Source: Rahnella bruchi (GTDB lineage Bacteria > Pseudomonadota > Gammaproteobacteria > Enterobacterales > Enterobacteriaceae). Taken from it: DNA of 64,000 nucleotides. Within the stretch, counting starts at the first letter, position 1. Each line of letters opens with the position of its first letter. The notes beneath the pieces were generated by a model. The model had not been told where the DNA came from. It searched no databases and was given only the letters and a program-made list of their open reading frames with translations. The stretch covers positions 62,001 to 126,000 of the forward strand of contig NZ_QZWI01000006.1 of the NCBI RefSeq assembly GCF_003614975.1. Direction: 5' to 3'. Of the stretch, positions 45,871 to 57,113 are shown piece after piece. A program made the position numbers and the translations under genes.

Positions 45871-45903
45871 CCCCTTGATGATGAGCAGCATGGCCCCATC
45901 TTA
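45871..45903 (+). promoter_or_regulatory. Sigma-32 promoter P1 of dnaKJ
   Basis: CCCCTTGATG at 45871-45880 and CCCCATCTTA at 45894-45903 with a 13-base spacer match the heat-shock promoter consensus and E. coli dnaK P1. Confidence 0.9.
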
Positions 45904-45949
45904 TTCCCAACCGCAGTTGTTACCGTCGGGAAATCCGTTAAATGGGGCT

Positions 45950-45978
45950 GTTGAAATCGAAAAGATCGGCCACATATA
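45950..45978 (+). promoter_or_regulatory. Candidate sigma-32 promoter P2 of dnaKJ
   Basis: GTTGAAA at 45950-45956 and CCACATATA at 45970-45978, 13 bases apart, form a weaker heat-shock-type promoter nearer the gene, as in E. coli. Confidence 0.6.
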
Positions 45979-46023
45979 CAGTAGCAACCTGAACGAATAT
46001 GAATTTAAGTGGAGACGTTTTAG

Positions 46024-47925
46024 ATGGGTAAAATTATTGGGATCGACCTGGGCACCACCAACTCTTGTGTAGCTATCATGGATGGCACGACTGCTCGTGT
46101 ACTGGAGAATGCTGAAGGCGACCGCACCACTCCTTCCATCATCGCTTATGCGGCAGATGGCGAGACTCTGGTAGGTTCTCCGGCTAAGCGTCAGGCTGTG
46201 ACTAACCCGCAGAACACCTTGTTTGCGATCAAGCGCCTGATTGGCCGTCGCTTCCAGGATGAAGAAGTTCAACGCGATAAAGGCATCATGCCTTACCAGA
46301 TCGTAGGCGCTGACAATGGCGACGCCTGGATCGACGTTAAAGGTCAAAAAATTGCACCTCCGCAGATCTCTGCAGAAGTGTTGAAGAAAATGAAGAAAAC
46401 GGCTGAAGATTATCTGGGCGAACCAGTCACTGAAGCTGTTATCACCGTACCTGCATACTTCAACGATGCTCAGCGTCAGGCAACCAAAGACGCCGGCCGT
46501 ATCGCAGGTCTGGAAGTCAAACGTATCATCAACGAACCAACCGCAGCGGCACTGGCTTACGGCCTGGATCGCGAAATCGGTAACCGTACTATCGCGGTTT
46601 ACGACCTCGGTGGTGGTACTTTCGATATCTCTATTATCGAAATCGACGAAGTTGACGGCGAAAAAACCTTCGAAGTTCTGGCAACCAACGGTGACACGCA
46701 CCTCGGTGGTGAAGACTTCGACAGCCGCATGATCAACTATCTGGTTGAAGAGTTTAAGAAAGAACAAGGTATGGATCTGCGTAACGATCCACTGGCGATG
46801 CAACGTCTGAAAGAAGCCGCTGAAAAAGCGAAGATCGAATTGTCTTCTGCTCAGCAAACTGACGTGAACCTGCCGTACATCACTGCTGATGCGTCAGGTC
46901 CTAAACACATGAACATCAAAGTGACCCGTGCAAAACTGGAATCTTTGGTAGAAGACCTGGTTAACCGTTGTATCGAACCACTGAAAGTGGCTCTGAAAGA
47001 CGCCGGTCTGTCAGTTTCTGATATTCAGGACGTTATCCTGGTGGGTGGTCAGACCCGTATGCCAATGGTTCAGAAGAAAGTGGCTGAATTCTTTGGTAAA
47101 GAACCACGTAAAGACGTGAACCCGGACGAAGCTGTGGCAATCGGTGCAGCAGTTCAGGGTGGTGTGTTGGCAGGCGACGTGAAAGACGTTCTGCTGCTGG
47201 ATGTAACTCCGTTGTCTCTGGGTATCGAGACTATGGGCAGCGTGATGACTCCGCTTATCACCAAAAACACCACCATCCCGACTAAACACAGCCAGGTGTT
47301 CTCTACTGCGGAAGACAACCAGTCTGCAGTAACCATCCATGTGTTGCAGGGTGAGCGTAAGCGTTCAAGTGATAACAAATCTCTGGGTCAATTCAACCTG
47401 GATGGTATTCAGGCAGCGCCACGCGGTCAGGCACAGATCGAAGTCACCTTCGACCTTGACGCCGATGGTATCTTGCATGTGTCTGCAAAAGACAAGGTTA
47501 CCAACCGTGAGCAGAAGATCACCATTAAGGCATCTTCTGGTCTGAGCGAAGAAGAAATCCAGAAAATGGTCAACGATGCTGAAGCCAATGCTGAATCTGA
47601 CCGTAAGTTTGAAGAGCTGGTTCAGACCCGCAACCAGGCGGACCACCTGATCCACGGTACCCGTAAGCAACTGGAAGAAGCTGGCGACAAACTGCCAGCT
47701 GAAGACAAAACCGCAGTAGAAGAAGCCCTGAAAGCACTGGAAGTTTCCGCTAAAGGTGAAGACAAGGCTGACATCGAAGCGAAAATCCAGGCGCTGGTAC
47801 AGGTTTCCGGCAAACTGATGGAAATGGCTCAGCAGCAAGGCCAGGCTGAAGGCGGCGATAACAGCGCGCAGAAAGATGACGACGTTGTTGACGCTGAATT
47901 CGAAGAAGTGAAAGACAAAAAATAA
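46024..47925 (+). CDS. dnaK: Molecular chaperone DnaK (Hsp70)
   Basis: The 633-aa product is a canonical Hsp70. The nucleotide-binding domain (1 to about 385) contains [27 protein letters not shown] and [14 protein letters not shown]; the linker is [15 protein letters not shown]; then come the substrate-binding beta domain and helical lid, and the conserved C-terminus [12 protein letters not shown]. It works with DnaJ, encoded 99 bases downstream, and GrpE. Two heat-shock promoters precede it. Confidence 0.99.
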   Translation: MGKIIGIDLGTTNSCVAIMDGTTARVLENAEGDRTTPSIIAYAADGETLVGSPAKRQAVTNPQNTLFAIKRLIGRRFQDEEVQRDKGIMPYQIVGADNGDAWIDVKGQKIAPPQISAEVLKKMKKTAEDYLGEPVTEAVITVPAYFNDAQRQATKDAGRIAGLEVKRIINEPTAAALAYGLDREIGNRTIAVYDLGGGTFDISIIEIDEVDGEKTFEVLATNGDTHLGGEDFDSRMINYLVEEFKKEQGMDLRNDPLAMQRLKEAAEKAKIELSSAQQTDVNLPYITADASGPKHMNIKVTRAKLESLVEDLVNRCIEPLKVALKDAGLSVSDIQDVILVGGQTRMPMVQKKVAEFFGKEPRKDVNPDEAVAIGAAVQGGVLAGDVKDVLLLDVTPLSLGIETMGSVMTPLITKNTTIPTKHSQVFSTAEDNQSAVTIHVLQGERKRSSDNKSLGQFNLDGIQAAPRGQAQIEVTFDLDADGILHVSAKDKVTNREQKITIKASSGLSEEEIQKMVNDAEANAESDRKFEELVQTRNQADHLIHGTRKQLEEAGDKLPAEDKTAVEEALKALEVSAKGEDKADIEAKIQALVQVSGKLMEMAQQQGQAEGGDNSAQKDDDVVDAEFEEVKDKK

Positions 47926-47967
47926 TCGCCCTTAAGCGGGCACAGTAAGAAGTTTTACTGATAACCA

Positions 47968-47999
47968 GCACGGGCGTCGAGGAAACTCTACGCCCGTGC
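47968..47999 (+). other. Intercistronic hairpin between dnaK and dnaJ
   Basis: GCACGGGCGT pairs perfectly with ACGCCCGTGC; inside, GAG-GAAA-CTC forms a tetraloop-capped extension. There is no T run, so it is more likely an RNA-stability or processing element than a terminator. Confidence 0.7.
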
Positions 48000-48024
48000 A
48001 CGCATGTTGAGGGTAGGTTAAAGC

Positions 48025-49158
48025 ATGGCGAAGCAAGATTTTTACGAGATTTTAGGCGTATCCAAAACAGCGGATGAGCGTGAAATCAAAAAGGCTTATA
48101 AGCGCCTGGCAATGAAACATCACCCTGACCGCAATCAGGGCGATAAAGATTCCGAAGCAAAATTTAAAGAAATTAAAGAAGCTTATGAAATTCTGACAGA
48201 TGCGCAAAAACGCGCGGCCTACGACCAGTATGGCCATGCAGCCTTTGAACAAGGTGGCATGGGCGGCGGCGGTGGCTACGGCGGCGGTGGTGCAGATTTC
48301 AGCGACATCTTTGGTGACGTCTTTGGCGACATCTTTGGCGGCGGTCGCCGTCAGCGTGCCAGCCGGGGTTCTGATCTGCGTTACAACATGGATCTGACTC
48401 TGGAAGAGGCCGTTCGTGGTGTCACCAAAGAAATCCGCATCCCCACACTGGATGAATGTGACGTCTGCCACGGCAGCGGCGCGAAAGCGGGTAGCTCTCC
48501 GACCACCTGTCCGACCTGTCATGGCGCAGGCCAGGTTCAGATGCGTCAGGGCTTCTTCACCGTTCAGCAGGCATGTCCGACTTGTCAGGGGCGCGGTAAA
48601 GTCATCAAAGATCCGTGCAACAAATGTCACGGTCATGGTCGCGTAGAACGTTCCAAAACCCTGTCAGTGAAAATTCCTGCGGGTGTGGATACCGGCGACC
48701 GTATTCGTCTGGAAGGTGAAGGCGAAGCGGGTGAGCACGGTGCTCCGTCAGGCGATCTGTACGTTCAGGTTCAGGTTAAAGCGCACAAAATCTTTGAGCG
48801 TGAAGGCAACAACCTGTACTGCGAAGTGCCAATCAACTTTGCCATGGCAGCACTGGGTGGCGAAATTGAAGTGCCAACGCTGGATGGACGCGTGAGCCTG
48901 AAGATCCCTGCCGAAACGCAAACGGGCAAGATGTTCCGTATGCGTGGACGCGGTGTGAAATCTGTCCGCGGTGGTGCTCAGGGCGACCTGATGTGCCGCG
49001 TGGTAGTGGAAACGCCGGTCAGCCTGAGCGAAAAGCAGAAGCAATTGCTGCGTGATCTGGAAGAAAGCTTTGGTGGCGTATCAGGCGAGAAAAATAGCCC
49101 GCGTTCTAAAAGCTTCCTGGATGGCGTGAAAAAGTTCTTTGATGATCTGACCCGCTAA
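48025..49158 (+). CDS. dnaJ: Co-chaperone DnaJ (Hsp40)
   Basis: DnaJ delivers substrates to DnaK and stimulates its ATPase. The 377-aa product has the J domain with HPD at residues 33-35, a Gly/Phe-rich linker, four CxxCxGxG zinc motifs ([32 protein letters not shown]) and the C-terminal peptide-binding domains. Co-transcribed with dnaK; a strong terminator follows. Confidence 0.99.
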   Translation: MAKQDFYEILGVSKTADEREIKKAYKRLAMKHHPDRNQGDKDSEAKFKEIKEAYEILTDAQKRAAYDQYGHAAFEQGGMGGGGGYGGGGADFSDIFGDVFGDIFGGGRRQRASRGSDLRYNMDLTLEEAVRGVTKEIRIPTLDECDVCHGSGAKAGSSPTTCPTCHGAGQVQMRQGFFTVQQACPTCQGRGKVIKDPCNKCHGHGRVERSKTLSVKIPAGVDTGDRIRLEGEGEAGEHGAPSGDLYVQVQVKAHKIFEREGNNLYCEVPINFAMAALGGEIEVPTLDGRVSLKIPAETQTGKMFRMRGRGVKSVRGGAQGDLMCRVVVETPVSLSEKQKQLLRDLEESFGGVSGEKNSPRSKSFLDGVKKFFDDLTR

Positions 49159-49191
49159 TCTGTCGCTGATTTCAGCGGCTGAAAGCCAGAT

Positions 49192-49230
49192 AAAATCCCC
49201 GGCAGCGGTTCGCGCTCCGGGGATTTTTTT
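49192..49230 (+). terminator. Terminator of dnaKJ
   Basis: AAAATCCCCGG pairs with CCGGGGATTTT, with an inner AGCG/CGCT stem, followed by TTT. Confidence 0.92.
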
Positions 49231-49290
49231 ATGGGTTTTGATGACAATTTATGGAACAACAGTGAAATAGAATGATTCGTAAAAACCGAG

Positions 49291-49297
49291 CTATACT
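49291..49297 (+). promoter_or_regulatory. Candidate sigma-S type -10 element upstream of nhaA
   Basis: CTATACT matches the stationary-phase -10 consensus. It lies 103 bases before nhaA; E. coli nhaA has a sigma-S promoter (P2). A leader hairpin GTGGC/GCCAC lies at 49355-49376. Confidence 0.4.
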
Positions 49298-49399
49298 CCA
49301 GAAATAATCGACTTTTTACGAGGTGATTCTTTGCGTACAATTCGCGCATTCATTGTGGCATTCCCTTTCGGGCCACGGTTTTTCTACAGGAGAGTCAGA

Positions 49400-50575
49400 A
49401 TGTCGAACATCATTCGTCAGTTTTTACGCTTAGAGGCCGCAGGCGGTATCGTACTGATCCTTGCCGCTATCGTGGCGCTTATTATGGCGAATACCCCATT
49501 GCAGGGGGCGTATCAGGCTTTTTTGGATATTCCGGTTACGCTACGTTTTTCTGAATTGCTGATCGACAAACCACTTTTGCTGTGGATTAACGATGGCCTG
49601 ATGGCGGTGTTTTTCCTGATGATTGGCCTGGAAGTGAAGCGTGAGCTATGCGAAGGCGCGCTGGCGAACCGCGAACAGGCTTTGTTCCCGGCGATTGCCG
49701 CACTCGGTGGCATGATTGTTCCGGCACTGATCTATTTGCTGTTTAACGGCGGTGACGAAATCGCCCGTCAGGGGTGGGCCATTCCGGCGGCCACGGATAT
49801 TGCTTTTGCGCTGGGCGTGATGGCACTGCTGGGTTCCCGCGTACCGACCGGCCTGAAAGTGTTCCTGCTGGCGCTGGCCATCATTGATGATTTGGGTGCG
49901 ATCATTATCATCGCGTTGTTCTACAGCCACGATGTTTCAATGGTTGCACTGGGATTATCTGCGGCGTGTATCGCGGTACTGGCCTGGCTGAACTGGCGCG
50001 GTGTAACCAAACTGACACCTTATGTGCTGATTGGCGCCGTATTCTGGGTGTGTGTACTGAAATCAGGGATTCACGCGACGCTGGCGGGGGTTATTCTCGG
50101 GTTCCTTATTCCGCTGAGAACCAAAGAGAATAAAACGTCACCGGCACGTCGTCTGGAACACGGCATCCATCCGTACGTTGCCTGGTTCATTTTGCCTGTT
50201 TTTGCTTTTGCCAATGCCGGTATCTCGTTGCATGGCGTGACGGCTGCCGGCGCGTTCTCAATGTTACCGATGGGTATCATGGCGGGGCTGCTGCTGGGTA
50301 AACCGTTAGGCATCATTCTTTTTGGCGGTCTGGCACTGAAACTGGGTCTCACCCGCATGCCATCCGGCATTACGTTTAGCCAGATTGCAGCGGTGTCAGT
50401 GCTTTGCGGAATTGGTTTCACCATGTCCATTTTCATCGGTTCACTGGCATTTGCCTCATTGGATCCGGCGCTGCTGACTTACGCAAAAATGGGCATTCTG
50501 ATGGGTTCCGTGGCTTCAGCTGTTGTAGGTTTCCTGATGCTGAGCCGTGCTTTGCCGAAAAAAACGCATCATTAA
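49400..50575 (+). CDS. nhaA: Na+/H+ antiporter NhaA
   Basis: NhaA expels Na+ or Li+ in exchange for two protons and controls pH and salt tolerance. The 391-aa product (E. coli 388) has twelve membrane helices with the essential residues Asp133 (AATDIAF), Asp163 and Asp164 (AIIDDLGAI). ATG 49400 follows CAGGAGAGTCAGA. A longer in-frame start (TTG 49331) encodes 23 extra residues, which are not found in the family. nhaR follows in the same orientation. Confidence 0.97.
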   Translation: MSNIIRQFLRLEAAGGIVLILAAIVALIMANTPLQGAYQAFLDIPVTLRFSELLIDKPLLLWINDGLMAVFFLMIGLEVKRELCEGALANREQALFPAIAALGGMIVPALIYLLFNGGDEIARQGWAIPAATDIAFALGVMALLGSRVPTGLKVFLLALAIIDDLGAIIIIALFYSHDVSMVALGLSAACIAVLAWLNWRGVTKLTPYVLIGAVFWVCVLKSGIHATLAGVILGFLIPLRTKENKTSPARRLEHGIHPYVAWFILPVFAFANAGISLHGVTAAGAFSMLPMGIMAGLLLGKPLGIILFGGLALKLGLTRMPSGITFSQIAAVSVLCGIGFTMSIFIGSLAFASLDPALLTYAKMGILMGSVASAVVGFLMLSRALPKKTHH

Positions 50576-50641
50576 TACACATGCTGTGCGGGAAACCGCG
50601 CAGCATGATGCTGACTTCATACTCCAGGAAATGTTGATACC

Positions 50642-51529
50642 ATGCCTCATATTAACTACAACCATTTGTATTATTTCTGGCACGTGTGTAAATCAGGTTC
50701 TGTCGTGGGAGCAGCAGAGGCTTTGTATCTGACACCGCAGACCATCACCGGCCAGATTAAGTCGCTCGAAGAAAGGCTGGGCGGCAAACTTTTTAAACGC
50801 CAGGGGCGCGGTCTGGTGCCTTCTGAGCTGGGTCAGCTGGTTTATCGTTATGCCGATAAGATGTTTACGCTTAGCCAGGAAATGCTGGATATCGTGAATT
50901 ACCGCAAAGAGTCGAGCCTGCTTTTTGATGTGGGCGTAGCGGATGCGTTATCGAAACGACTGGTCAGCCGGGTGCTGGAAGCGGCCGTTCCGGACAATGC
51001 GCAAATTCACCTGCGCTGTTTTGAATCGACCCACGAAATGTTGCTTGAGCAACTGAGTCTGCACAAGCTGGATATGATTTTGTCTGACTGCCCGGTGGAC
51101 TCCACGCAGCAGGAGGGACTGTTCTCCGTCAAACTGGGCGAAAGCCCGATCAGCTTCTTTTGCTGCCAGCCAATGGCAGGTATGAGTTTTCCTGCCTGTC
51201 TCGAGCAACGGCCTTTGCTGATCCCTGGTCGTCGGTCGATGCTGGGACGCAAGCTGCTTAACTGGTTTAACACGCAGGGGCTGAACGTCAATATTCTCGG
51301 TGAGTTTGATGATGCGGCGCTGATGAAAGCTTTTGGAATGAACAATAATGCGATTTTTGTCGCACCTGCTATCTATTCATCGACAGAATTTCAGGATGAA
51401 AAAATTGAAGAAGTCGGGCGGCTGGAGGGGATTATGGAAGAGTACTACGTTATTTTTGCGGAGCGTATGATCCAACACCCTTCGGTTCAGCGGATTTGTC
51501 ACACCGATTTCACGGCGCTTTTTGTGTAG
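50642..51529 (+). CDS. nhaR: LysR-family activator of nhaA
   Basis: NhaR activates nhaA in response to Na+. The 295-aa product has the N-terminal helix-turn-helix [20 protein letters not shown] followed by [18 protein letters not shown] and matches E. coli NhaR through the effector domain ([50 protein letters not shown]). The C-terminus is slightly shorter. It ends at a bidirectional terminator. Confidence 0.96.
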   Translation: MPHINYNHLYYFWHVCKSGSVVGAAEALYLTPQTITGQIKSLEERLGGKLFKRQGRGLVPSELGQLVYRYADKMFTLSQEMLDIVNYRKESSLLFDVGVADALSKRLVSRVLEAAVPDNAQIHLRCFESTHEMLLEQLSLHKLDMILSDCPVDSTQQEGLFSVKLGESPISFFCCQPMAGMSFPACLEQRPLLIPGRRSMLGRKLLNWFNTQGLNVNILGEFDDAALMKAFGMNNNAIFVAPAIYSSTEFQDEKIEEVGRLEGIMEEYYVIFAERMIQHPSVQRICHTDFTALFV

Positions 51530-51560
51530 CTTTTAGCGTTGAGACTCAAATTTCAGATAT

Positions 51561-51587
51561 AAAAAACCGGCGTAAGCCGGTTTTTTT
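51561..51587. terminator. Bidirectional terminator between nhaR and rpsT
   Basis: AAAAAACCGGC-GTAA-GCCGGTTTTTT with A/T runs on both sides between convergent genes. Confidence 0.92.
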
Positions 51588-51611
51588 ATCAAGCATTTCA
51601 GCGTAATGCGA

Positions 51612-51875
51612 TTATTGCATTGCGTTGATTTGCGCAGTCAGATTTGACTTATGACGCGCTGCTTTGTTTTTGTGGATCAGGCCTTTGCAAGACTGACGGT
51701 CCACGATTGGTTGCATTTCGTTAAATGCGTTTTGTGCAGCAGCTTTGTCGCCTGCTGCAATAGCCGCGTATACCTTCTTGATAAAGGTACGCATCATAGA
51801 ACGACGGCTCGCGTTGTGCTTACGGCGTTTTTCTGACTGTACGGCGCGTTTCTTAGCTGATTTGATATTAGCCAA
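51612..51875 (-). CDS. rpsT: 30S ribosomal protein S20
   Basis: S20 is a helical protein of the small subunit. The 87-aa product starts [16 protein letters not shown] and is very basic, as expected. The start is TTG 51875, as in E. coli, six bases after the ribosome-binding site GGGAG. A second TTG six bases upstream (51881) touches that site and is therefore unlikely to serve. In E. coli the UUG start is part of S20 translational autoregulation. Confidence 0.96.
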   Translation of the reverse strand: MANIKSAKKRAVQSEKRRKHNASRRSMMRTFIKKVYAAIAAGDKAAAQNAFNEMQPIVDRQSCKGLIHKNKAARHKSNLTAQINAMQ

Positions 51876-51924
51876 GGCCAACTCCCAAATATTTTTCTAT
51901 TGATGAACAATTCAAAGGCCGAGG

Positions 51925-51953
51925 AATATGCCTTTTCGGTCTTCTTTTGTCAA
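51925..51953 (-). promoter_or_regulatory. rpsT promoter
   Basis: On the minus strand TTGACA (51953-51948) and CATATT (51930-51925) are separated by 17 bases; the -35 is perfect. Confidence 0.75.
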
Positions 51954-52239
51954 CGGATTTGTGCAAATAAGCGGCGTTTTGAAGAGTAAACTTCGATCGT
52001 CGCTTGTTACGTTGTGATGGCGCAGGATTTTAACAGCTTCCGGCATCGGAATACAGTCTTTCGCGAGAAAAATCGACAGGAGAGTGTACAAACTGCCCAC
52101 TACGGCCATTAACGCTTTGTTTATGCGAAAAGTCACGCATTCCCTGTATGCAACGAAAGATTTTCATCGCCACGTCGCCATTTGAACCGCAATATCTGCC
52201 GTATGCAAGAGAGAATGGTGAGATCCTGCTAATCGCTGG
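51954..52239. other. Gap between rpsT and ribF
   Basis: No gene supported. In E. coli a small frame (yaaY) is annotated in the equivalent gap; I see no recognisable homologue here. A 74-codon minus-strand frame at 51912-52136 overlaps the rpsT promoter and has no known relative. Confidence 0.4.
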
Positions 52240-52268
52240 TTAACCTTGGAGGCTGTACAAGGTATAAT
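52240..52268 (+). promoter_or_regulatory. ribF operon promoter
   Basis: TTAACC (52240-52245), a 17-base spacer and a perfect TATAAT (52263-52268). The start would be about 40 bases before ribF. Confidence 0.7.
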
Positions 52269-52314
52269 CCGCCGATTTCCATCGTTATGAGTCAGCATTG
52301 GATTTGAGCCAGCT

Positions 52315-53253
52315 ATGGAGCTAATTCGCGGAATACACAATATTCGAGCACGTCATCATGGATGTGTGCTGACTATTGGCAATTTTGATGGTGTACACCG
52401 TGGCCATCAGGCCCTGATTGAACAGCTTAAGCTGGAAGGTCAACGCCTGGGGTTACCGGTGATGGTAATGATTTTTGAGCCACAGCCACTGGAGCTGTTT
52501 GCTGGTGATAAAGCACCTGCACGACTGACCAGCTTGCGCGACAAAGCCAAGTATCTGGCAGAGTGCGGCGTTGATTATCTGTTATGTGTGCGTTTCGAAC
52601 CCCGGTTCGCCGCCCAGATGGCGCAGGCCTTTATCTCTCAGTTGCTGGTTGAGAAACTAGGCGTTAAATTCCTGACCGTCGGGGATGACTTCCGGTTTGG
52701 TGCCAGCCGCCTGGGTGATTTTGATCTATTGCAGAAAGCCGGAGAAGAATACGGCTTTGAAGTGATCAGCACGCAAACTTTCCGTGAAGGCGGGAACCGC
52801 ATCAGCAGCACGGCTATCCGTAACGCATTGCGGGACGATGATCTGGCGCTGGCCGAGAATTTACTGGGCCACCCGTTCAGTATCTCAGGGCGAGTGGTGC
52901 ACGGCGATAAGCTGGGACGCACCATTGGTTTCCCGACGGCGAACGTCCCGCTCAAGCGAGTCGTTTCTCCGGTACGCGGTGTTTACGCTGTGGAAGTCTT
53001 AGGCCTCGGGCCTGAACCTTTACCGGGCGTAGCGAATATCGGAATACGTCCGACCGTCGGTGGCGTGCGCAAGCAGTTGGAAGTGCACCTTCTCGACACC
53101 ACATTAGATTTATACGGGCACCATATTGATGTGGTGCTCCGCGCTAAATTGCGCAACGAACAGCGTTTCTCCTCGCTTGATGCTTTAAAGCAACAGATTG
53201 CGAACGATGAAGTGACGGCCCGGGAATTTTTCGGGTTAAAGACACTGCGCTAA
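52315..53253 (+). CDS. ribF: Bifunctional riboflavin kinase / FAD synthetase
   Basis: RibF makes FMN and FAD from riboflavin. The 312-aa product has an N-terminal adenylyltransferase domain (LTIGNFDGVHRGHQ, ISSTAIRNAL) and a C-terminal kinase domain (GRTIGFPTANVPLK, GVANIGIRPTVGG). It is close to E. coli (313). First gene of a five-gene operon with ileS, lspA, fkpB and ispH. Confidence 0.97.
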   Translation: MELIRGIHNIRARHHGCVLTIGNFDGVHRGHQALIEQLKLEGQRLGLPVMVMIFEPQPLELFAGDKAPARLTSLRDKAKYLAECGVDYLLCVRFEPRFAAQMAQAFISQLLVEKLGVKFLTVGDDFRFGASRLGDFDLLQKAGEEYGFEVISTQTFREGGNRISSTAIRNALRDDDLALAENLLGHPFSISGRVVHGDKLGRTIGFPTANVPLKRVVSPVRGVYAVEVLGLGPEPLPGVANIGIRPTVGGVRKQLEVHLLDTTLDLYGHHIDVVLRAKLRNEQRFSSLDALKQQIANDEVTAREFFGLKTLR

Positions 53254-53314
53254 ACATGTACTGACAGGCGTGTAACAAAGCCTGGAATCCAGCCGAAAAC
53301 GGAACCGAGAATCT

Positions 53315-56131
53315 ATGAGTGACTACAAGAACACCCTGAATTTGCCGGAAACAGGGTTCCCGATGCGTGGCGATCTGGCCAAGCGTGAACCTGACATGCT
53401 GAAAAATTGGTATGACCAGGATCTGTACGGGATTATTCGTGCTGCCAAGAAAGGCAAAAAAACCTTTATTCTGCATGACGGCCCTCCGTATGCGAACGGC
53501 AGCATTCATATTGGTCACTCAGTAAACAAAATTCTTAAAGACATGATCGTTAAGTCCAAAGGACTGGCGGGCTTTGATGCGCCGTATGTTCCGGGCTGGG
53601 ACTGTCATGGTCTGCCAATCGAGTTGAAAGTCGAGCAACTGATCGGCAAGCCGGGCGAGAAAGTCACGGCGGCAGAATTCCGTGAAGCTTGCCGTAAATA
53701 TGCAGCAGAGCAGGTTGAAGGTCAGAAGAAAGACTTCATCCGTCTGGGCGTACTGGGCGACTGGGATCATCCGTATCTGACTATGGACTTCAAAACTGAA
53801 GCCAACATCATTCGTGCGCTGGGTAAAATCATCGGTAACGGCCACCTGCACAAAGGAGCTAAGCCGGTTCACTGGTGTACAGATTGCGGTTCATCACTGG
53901 CGGAAGCAGAAGTTGAGTATTACGACAAAGCGTCTCCTTCTATTGATGTGGCGTTCAACGCGACTGACGCTGCCGCCGTGGCTGCGAAGTTTGGCGTATC
54001 TGCTTTCAATGGCCCGGTCTCTCTGGTCATCTGGACCACCACACCGTGGACCATGCCTGCTAACCGCGCCATTTCACTCAATCCTGAGTTTTCTTATCAG
54101 CTGGTTCAGGTTGAAGGTCAGTGTCTGATCCTCGCAACCGATCTGGTTGAAAGCGTGATGAAACGTGCCGGTATCGCAGAATGGACCGTGCTGGGCGAGT
54201 GTAAAGGTGCGGATCTCGAACTTCTGCGCTTCAAACACCCGTTCCTTGGTTTCGACGTTCCGGCGATCATGGGTGATCACGTGACGCTCGATGCCGGTAC
54301 CGGTGCCGTGCATACCGCACCAGGCCACGGTCCTGATGACTTTGTTATTGGCCAGAAATATGGTCTGGAAGTGGCGAACCCGGTAGGGCCGAACGGCTGC
54401 TACCTGCCAGGCACTTACCCGACGCTTGATGGTAAATTCGTCTTTAAAGCCAACGACCTGATCGTTGAGCTGCTGCGCGAAAAAGGCGCATTGCTGCACG
54501 TTGAGAAAATCACGCACAGCTACCCGTGCTGCTGGCGTCACAAAACGCCGATCATCTTCCGCGCTACGCCACAATGGTTCATCAGCATGGATCAGAAAGG
54601 CCTGCGTCAGCAGTCTCTGGAAGAGATCAAAGGCGTGCAGTGGATCCCTGACTGGGGCCAGGCGCGTATCGAAAACATGGTCGCTAACCGTCCTGACTGG
54701 TGTATCTCCCGTCAGCGTACGTGGGGCGTGCCGATGTCTCTGTTCGTCCATAAAGACACCGAACAACTGCATCCGCGCAGCCTTGAGCTGATGGAAGAAG
54801 TCGCCAGGCGTGTTGAAGTGGATGGCATTCAGGCGTGGTGGGATCTGAATCCGGAAGACATTCTGGGTGCAGAAGCAGCTGATTACGTCAAAGTGCCGGA
54901 TACGCTGGACGTGTGGTTTGACTCCGGTTCAACGCATTCTTCCGTTGTGGATGTGCGTCCTGAGTTCAACGGCCATTCACCGGACTTGTATCTGGAAGGT
55001 TCTGACCAGCATCGCGGCTGGTTTATGTCTTCTCTGATGATTTCGACGGCAATGAAAGGCAAAGCGCCTTACAAACAAGTTCTGACGCACGGTTTCACCG
55101 TAGATGGTCAGGGCCGCAAAATGTCTAAATCCATCGGCAACACCATCGCGCCGCAAGACGTGATGAACAAGCTGGGTGGCGACATCCTGCGTCTGTGGGT
55201 GGCGTCTACGGATTACACCGGCGAAATCGCGGTGTCCGACGAAATCCTCAAACGTGCTGCTGATTCTTATCGCCGCATCCGTAATACCGCGCGCTTCCTG
55301 CTGGCGAACCTTAACGGTTTCGATCCGGCGCTGCACAGCGTGGCTCCGGAAGATATGGTCGTTCTGGATCGCTGGGCTGTTGGTCGTGCGAAAGCCGCGC
55401 AGGATGAAATCATTGCCGCATATGAAGCCTATGATTTCCACGGTGTGGTTCAGCGCCTGATGCAGTTCTGCTCGATCGAAATGGGTTCCTTCTATCTGGA
55501 CATCATTAAAGATCGCCAGTACACCGCGAAAAGCGACAGCGTTGCTCGCCGCAGCTGTCAGACTGCGCTGTACTACATCAGCGAAGCACTGGTTCGCTGG
55601 ATGGCGCCAATCATGTCGTTCACCGCAGATGAAATCTGGGCTGAGCTGCCGGGCAACCGTGAGAAATTCGTCTTTACCGAAGAATGGTATGACGGTTTGT
55701 TTGGTCTTGCAGGCAACGAATCCATGAACGATGCGTTCTGGGATGAACTGCTTAAAGTCCGTGGCGAAGTGAACAAAGTGATCGAGCAGGCACGTGCTGA
55801 TAAACGTCTGGGCGGTTCTCTGGAAGCGGCGGTCACACTGTATGCTGATGATGCACTGGCAACTGACCTGCGTTCTCTGGGCAACGAACTGCGCTTCGTG
55901 CTGCTGACTTCAGGTGCGAAAGTTGCCGCTCTGTCTGAAGCGGATGATGCCGCTGTGCCAAGCGAATTGCTCAAAGGCCTGAAAATCGGTCTGGCGAAAG
56001 CGGAAGGCGACAAATGTCCGCGCTGCTGGCATTACACTACTGACGTCGGCCAGAACGCGGAACACAGCGAGATCTGCGGCCGTTGTGTCACTAACATCGC
56101 TGGCGACGGCGAAGAGCGTAAGTTTGCATAA
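53315..56131 (+). CDS. ileS: Isoleucyl-tRNA synthetase
   Basis: The 938-aa product is the same length as E. coli IleRS. Class I motifs are HIGH at 65-68 (NGSIHIGHS) and KMSKS ([11 protein letters not shown]). The editing domain lies in between ([25 protein letters not shown]), and the C-terminal zinc finger is [12 protein letters not shown] with CGRC. It ends with TAA overlapping the lspA ATG by one base. Confidence 0.98.
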   Translation: MSDYKNTLNLPETGFPMRGDLAKREPDMLKNWYDQDLYGIIRAAKKGKKTFILHDGPPYANGSIHIGHSVNKILKDMIVKSKGLAGFDAPYVPGWDCHGLPIELKVEQLIGKPGEKVTAAEFREACRKYAAEQVEGQKKDFIRLGVLGDWDHPYLTMDFKTEANIIRALGKIIGNGHLHKGAKPVHWCTDCGSSLAEAEVEYYDKASPSIDVAFNATDAAAVAAKFGVSAFNGPVSLVIWTTTPWTMPANRAISLNPEFSYQLVQVEGQCLILATDLVESVMKRAGIAEWTVLGECKGADLELLRFKHPFLGFDVPAIMGDHVTLDAGTGAVHTAPGHGPDDFVIGQKYGLEVANPVGPNGCYLPGTYPTLDGKFVFKANDLIVELLREKGALLHVEKITHSYPCCWRHKTPIIFRATPQWFISMDQKGLRQQSLEEIKGVQWIPDWGQARIENMVANRPDWCISRQRTWGVPMSLFVHKDTEQLHPRSLELMEEVARRVEVDGIQAWWDLNPEDILGAEAADYVKVPDTLDVWFDSGSTHSSVVDVRPEFNGHSPDLYLEGSDQHRGWFMSSLMISTAMKGKAPYKQVLTHGFTVDGQGRKMSKSIGNTIAPQDVMNKLGGDILRLWVASTDYTGEIAVSDEILKRAADSYRRIRNTARFLLANLNGFDPALHSVAPEDMVVLDRWAVGRAKAAQDEIIAAYEAYDFHGVVQRLMQFCSIEMGSFYLDIIKDRQYTAKSDSVARRSCQTALYYISEALVRWMAPIMSFTADEIWAELPGNREKFVFTEEWYDGLFGLAGNESMNDAFWDELLKVRGEVNKVIEQARADKRLGGSLEAAVTLYADDALATDLRSLGNELRFVLLTSGAKVAALSEADDAAVPSELLKGLKIGLAKAEGDKCPRCWHYTTDVGQNAEHSEICGRCVTNIAGDGEERKFA

Positions 56132-56637
56132 TGAGTAAATCGATTTGCTCCACCGGACTCCGCTGGCTCTGGCTGGCGGTCGTGGTCATTATCGTGGATC
56201 TGGGCAGTAAGTTTCTCATTATGGGAAACTTCCAGCTCGGTGAGTCCATGCCTTTGATTCCGTATTTAAATCTGTTCTACGCCCAGAATCACGGTGCTGC
56301 GTTCAGTTTCCTGGCAGATAAAGGCGGCTGGCAGCGCTGGTTCTTCGCGTTAATCGCATTGGTTATCGTGGTAGCGTTAGTCGTACTGATGTACCGCGGC
56401 AACGCGAAGCAAAAGCTGAACAATATTGCCTTCGCCATGATTATTGGTGGCGCATTGGGCAACTTGTTTGACCGCCTGTATCACGGTTTCGTGGTCGACT
56501 TTATCGATTTCTATGTCGGTAACTGGCACTTCGCGACCTTCAATCTTGCCGACAGCTTTATTTGCGTCGGTGCGGCAATGGTGGTGCTGGAAGGTTTTCT
56601 GGCTAAACCGAATGAAGCCACGAAGAGCAAAGGATAA
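56131..56637 (+). CDS. lspA: Lipoprotein signal peptidase (signal peptidase II)
   Basis: LspA removes the signal peptide from prolipoproteins in the inner membrane. The 168-aa product has four membrane helices and the aspartyl-protease pair Asp123 (FVVDFIDFY) and Asp141 (NLADSFI), with GNLFDR before. Overlaps ileS by one base, so translation is coupled. Confidence 0.97.
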   Translation: MSKSICSTGLRWLWLAVVVIIVDLGSKFLIMGNFQLGESMPLIPYLNLFYAQNHGAAFSFLADKGGWQRWFFALIALVIVVALVVLMYRGNAKQKLNNIAFAMIIGGALGNLFDRLYHGFVVDFIDFYVGNWHFATFNLADSFICVGAAMVVLEGFLAKPNEATKSKG

Positions 56638-56642
56638 GAATT

Positions 56643-57113
56643 ATGTCTCAACAGGTGAAACACGACAGCGCCGTGCTGGTGCATTTTACGTTGAAGCTGG
56701 AAGACGGCTCGACGGCAGAATCGACCCGTGCTAATGGGAAACCTGCGCTGTTTCGCCTTGGCGACAGCAGCTTGTCTGACGCGCTGGAAAATCAGCTGTT
56801 AGGGCTGAACGTCGGAGATAAACGTGCATTCACGTTAGCTCCTGAATCTGCATTCGGTACCAAAAGCCCGGATCTGGTTCAGTTCTTCTCCCGCCGTGAT
56901 TTTCAGGAAACTGGGGTGCCGGATGTCGGCACCATTATGTTATTCAGCGGCCGTGATGGCAGCGAAATGCCTGGCGTGGTGCGTGAAGTGACAGAAGATT
57001 CAATCACTGTAGATTTCAACCATCCGCTGGCAGGGCAACATATCGATTTCGATATTGAAGTGCTGGAAATTGACCCGGAACTTGAGGGGAAACATGCAGA
57101 TATTGCTGGCTAA
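56643..57113 (+). CDS. fkpB: FKBP-type peptidyl-prolyl isomerase SlpA
   Basis: The 156-aa product is an SlyD-like FKBP with an inserted flap. It contains [37 protein letters not shown] and [21 protein letters not shown] few residues longer than E. coli (149) at the C-terminus, where the frame overlaps ispH by 20 bases. ATG 56643 follows AAAGGATAAGAATT. Confidence 0.95.
   Translation: MSQQVKHDSAVLVHFTLKLEDGSTAESTRANGKPALFRLGDSSLSDALENQLLGLNVGDKRAFTLAPESAFGTKSPDLVQFFSRRDFQETGVPDVGTIMLFSGRDGSEMPGVVREVTEDSITVDFNHPLAGQHIDFDIEVLEIDPELEGKHADIAG

Noticed and set aside
51912-52136. Minus-strand 74-codon frame upstream of rpsT
   Set aside because: It overlaps the rpsT promoter and leader, has no recognisable relative and does not resemble E. 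coli yaaY.
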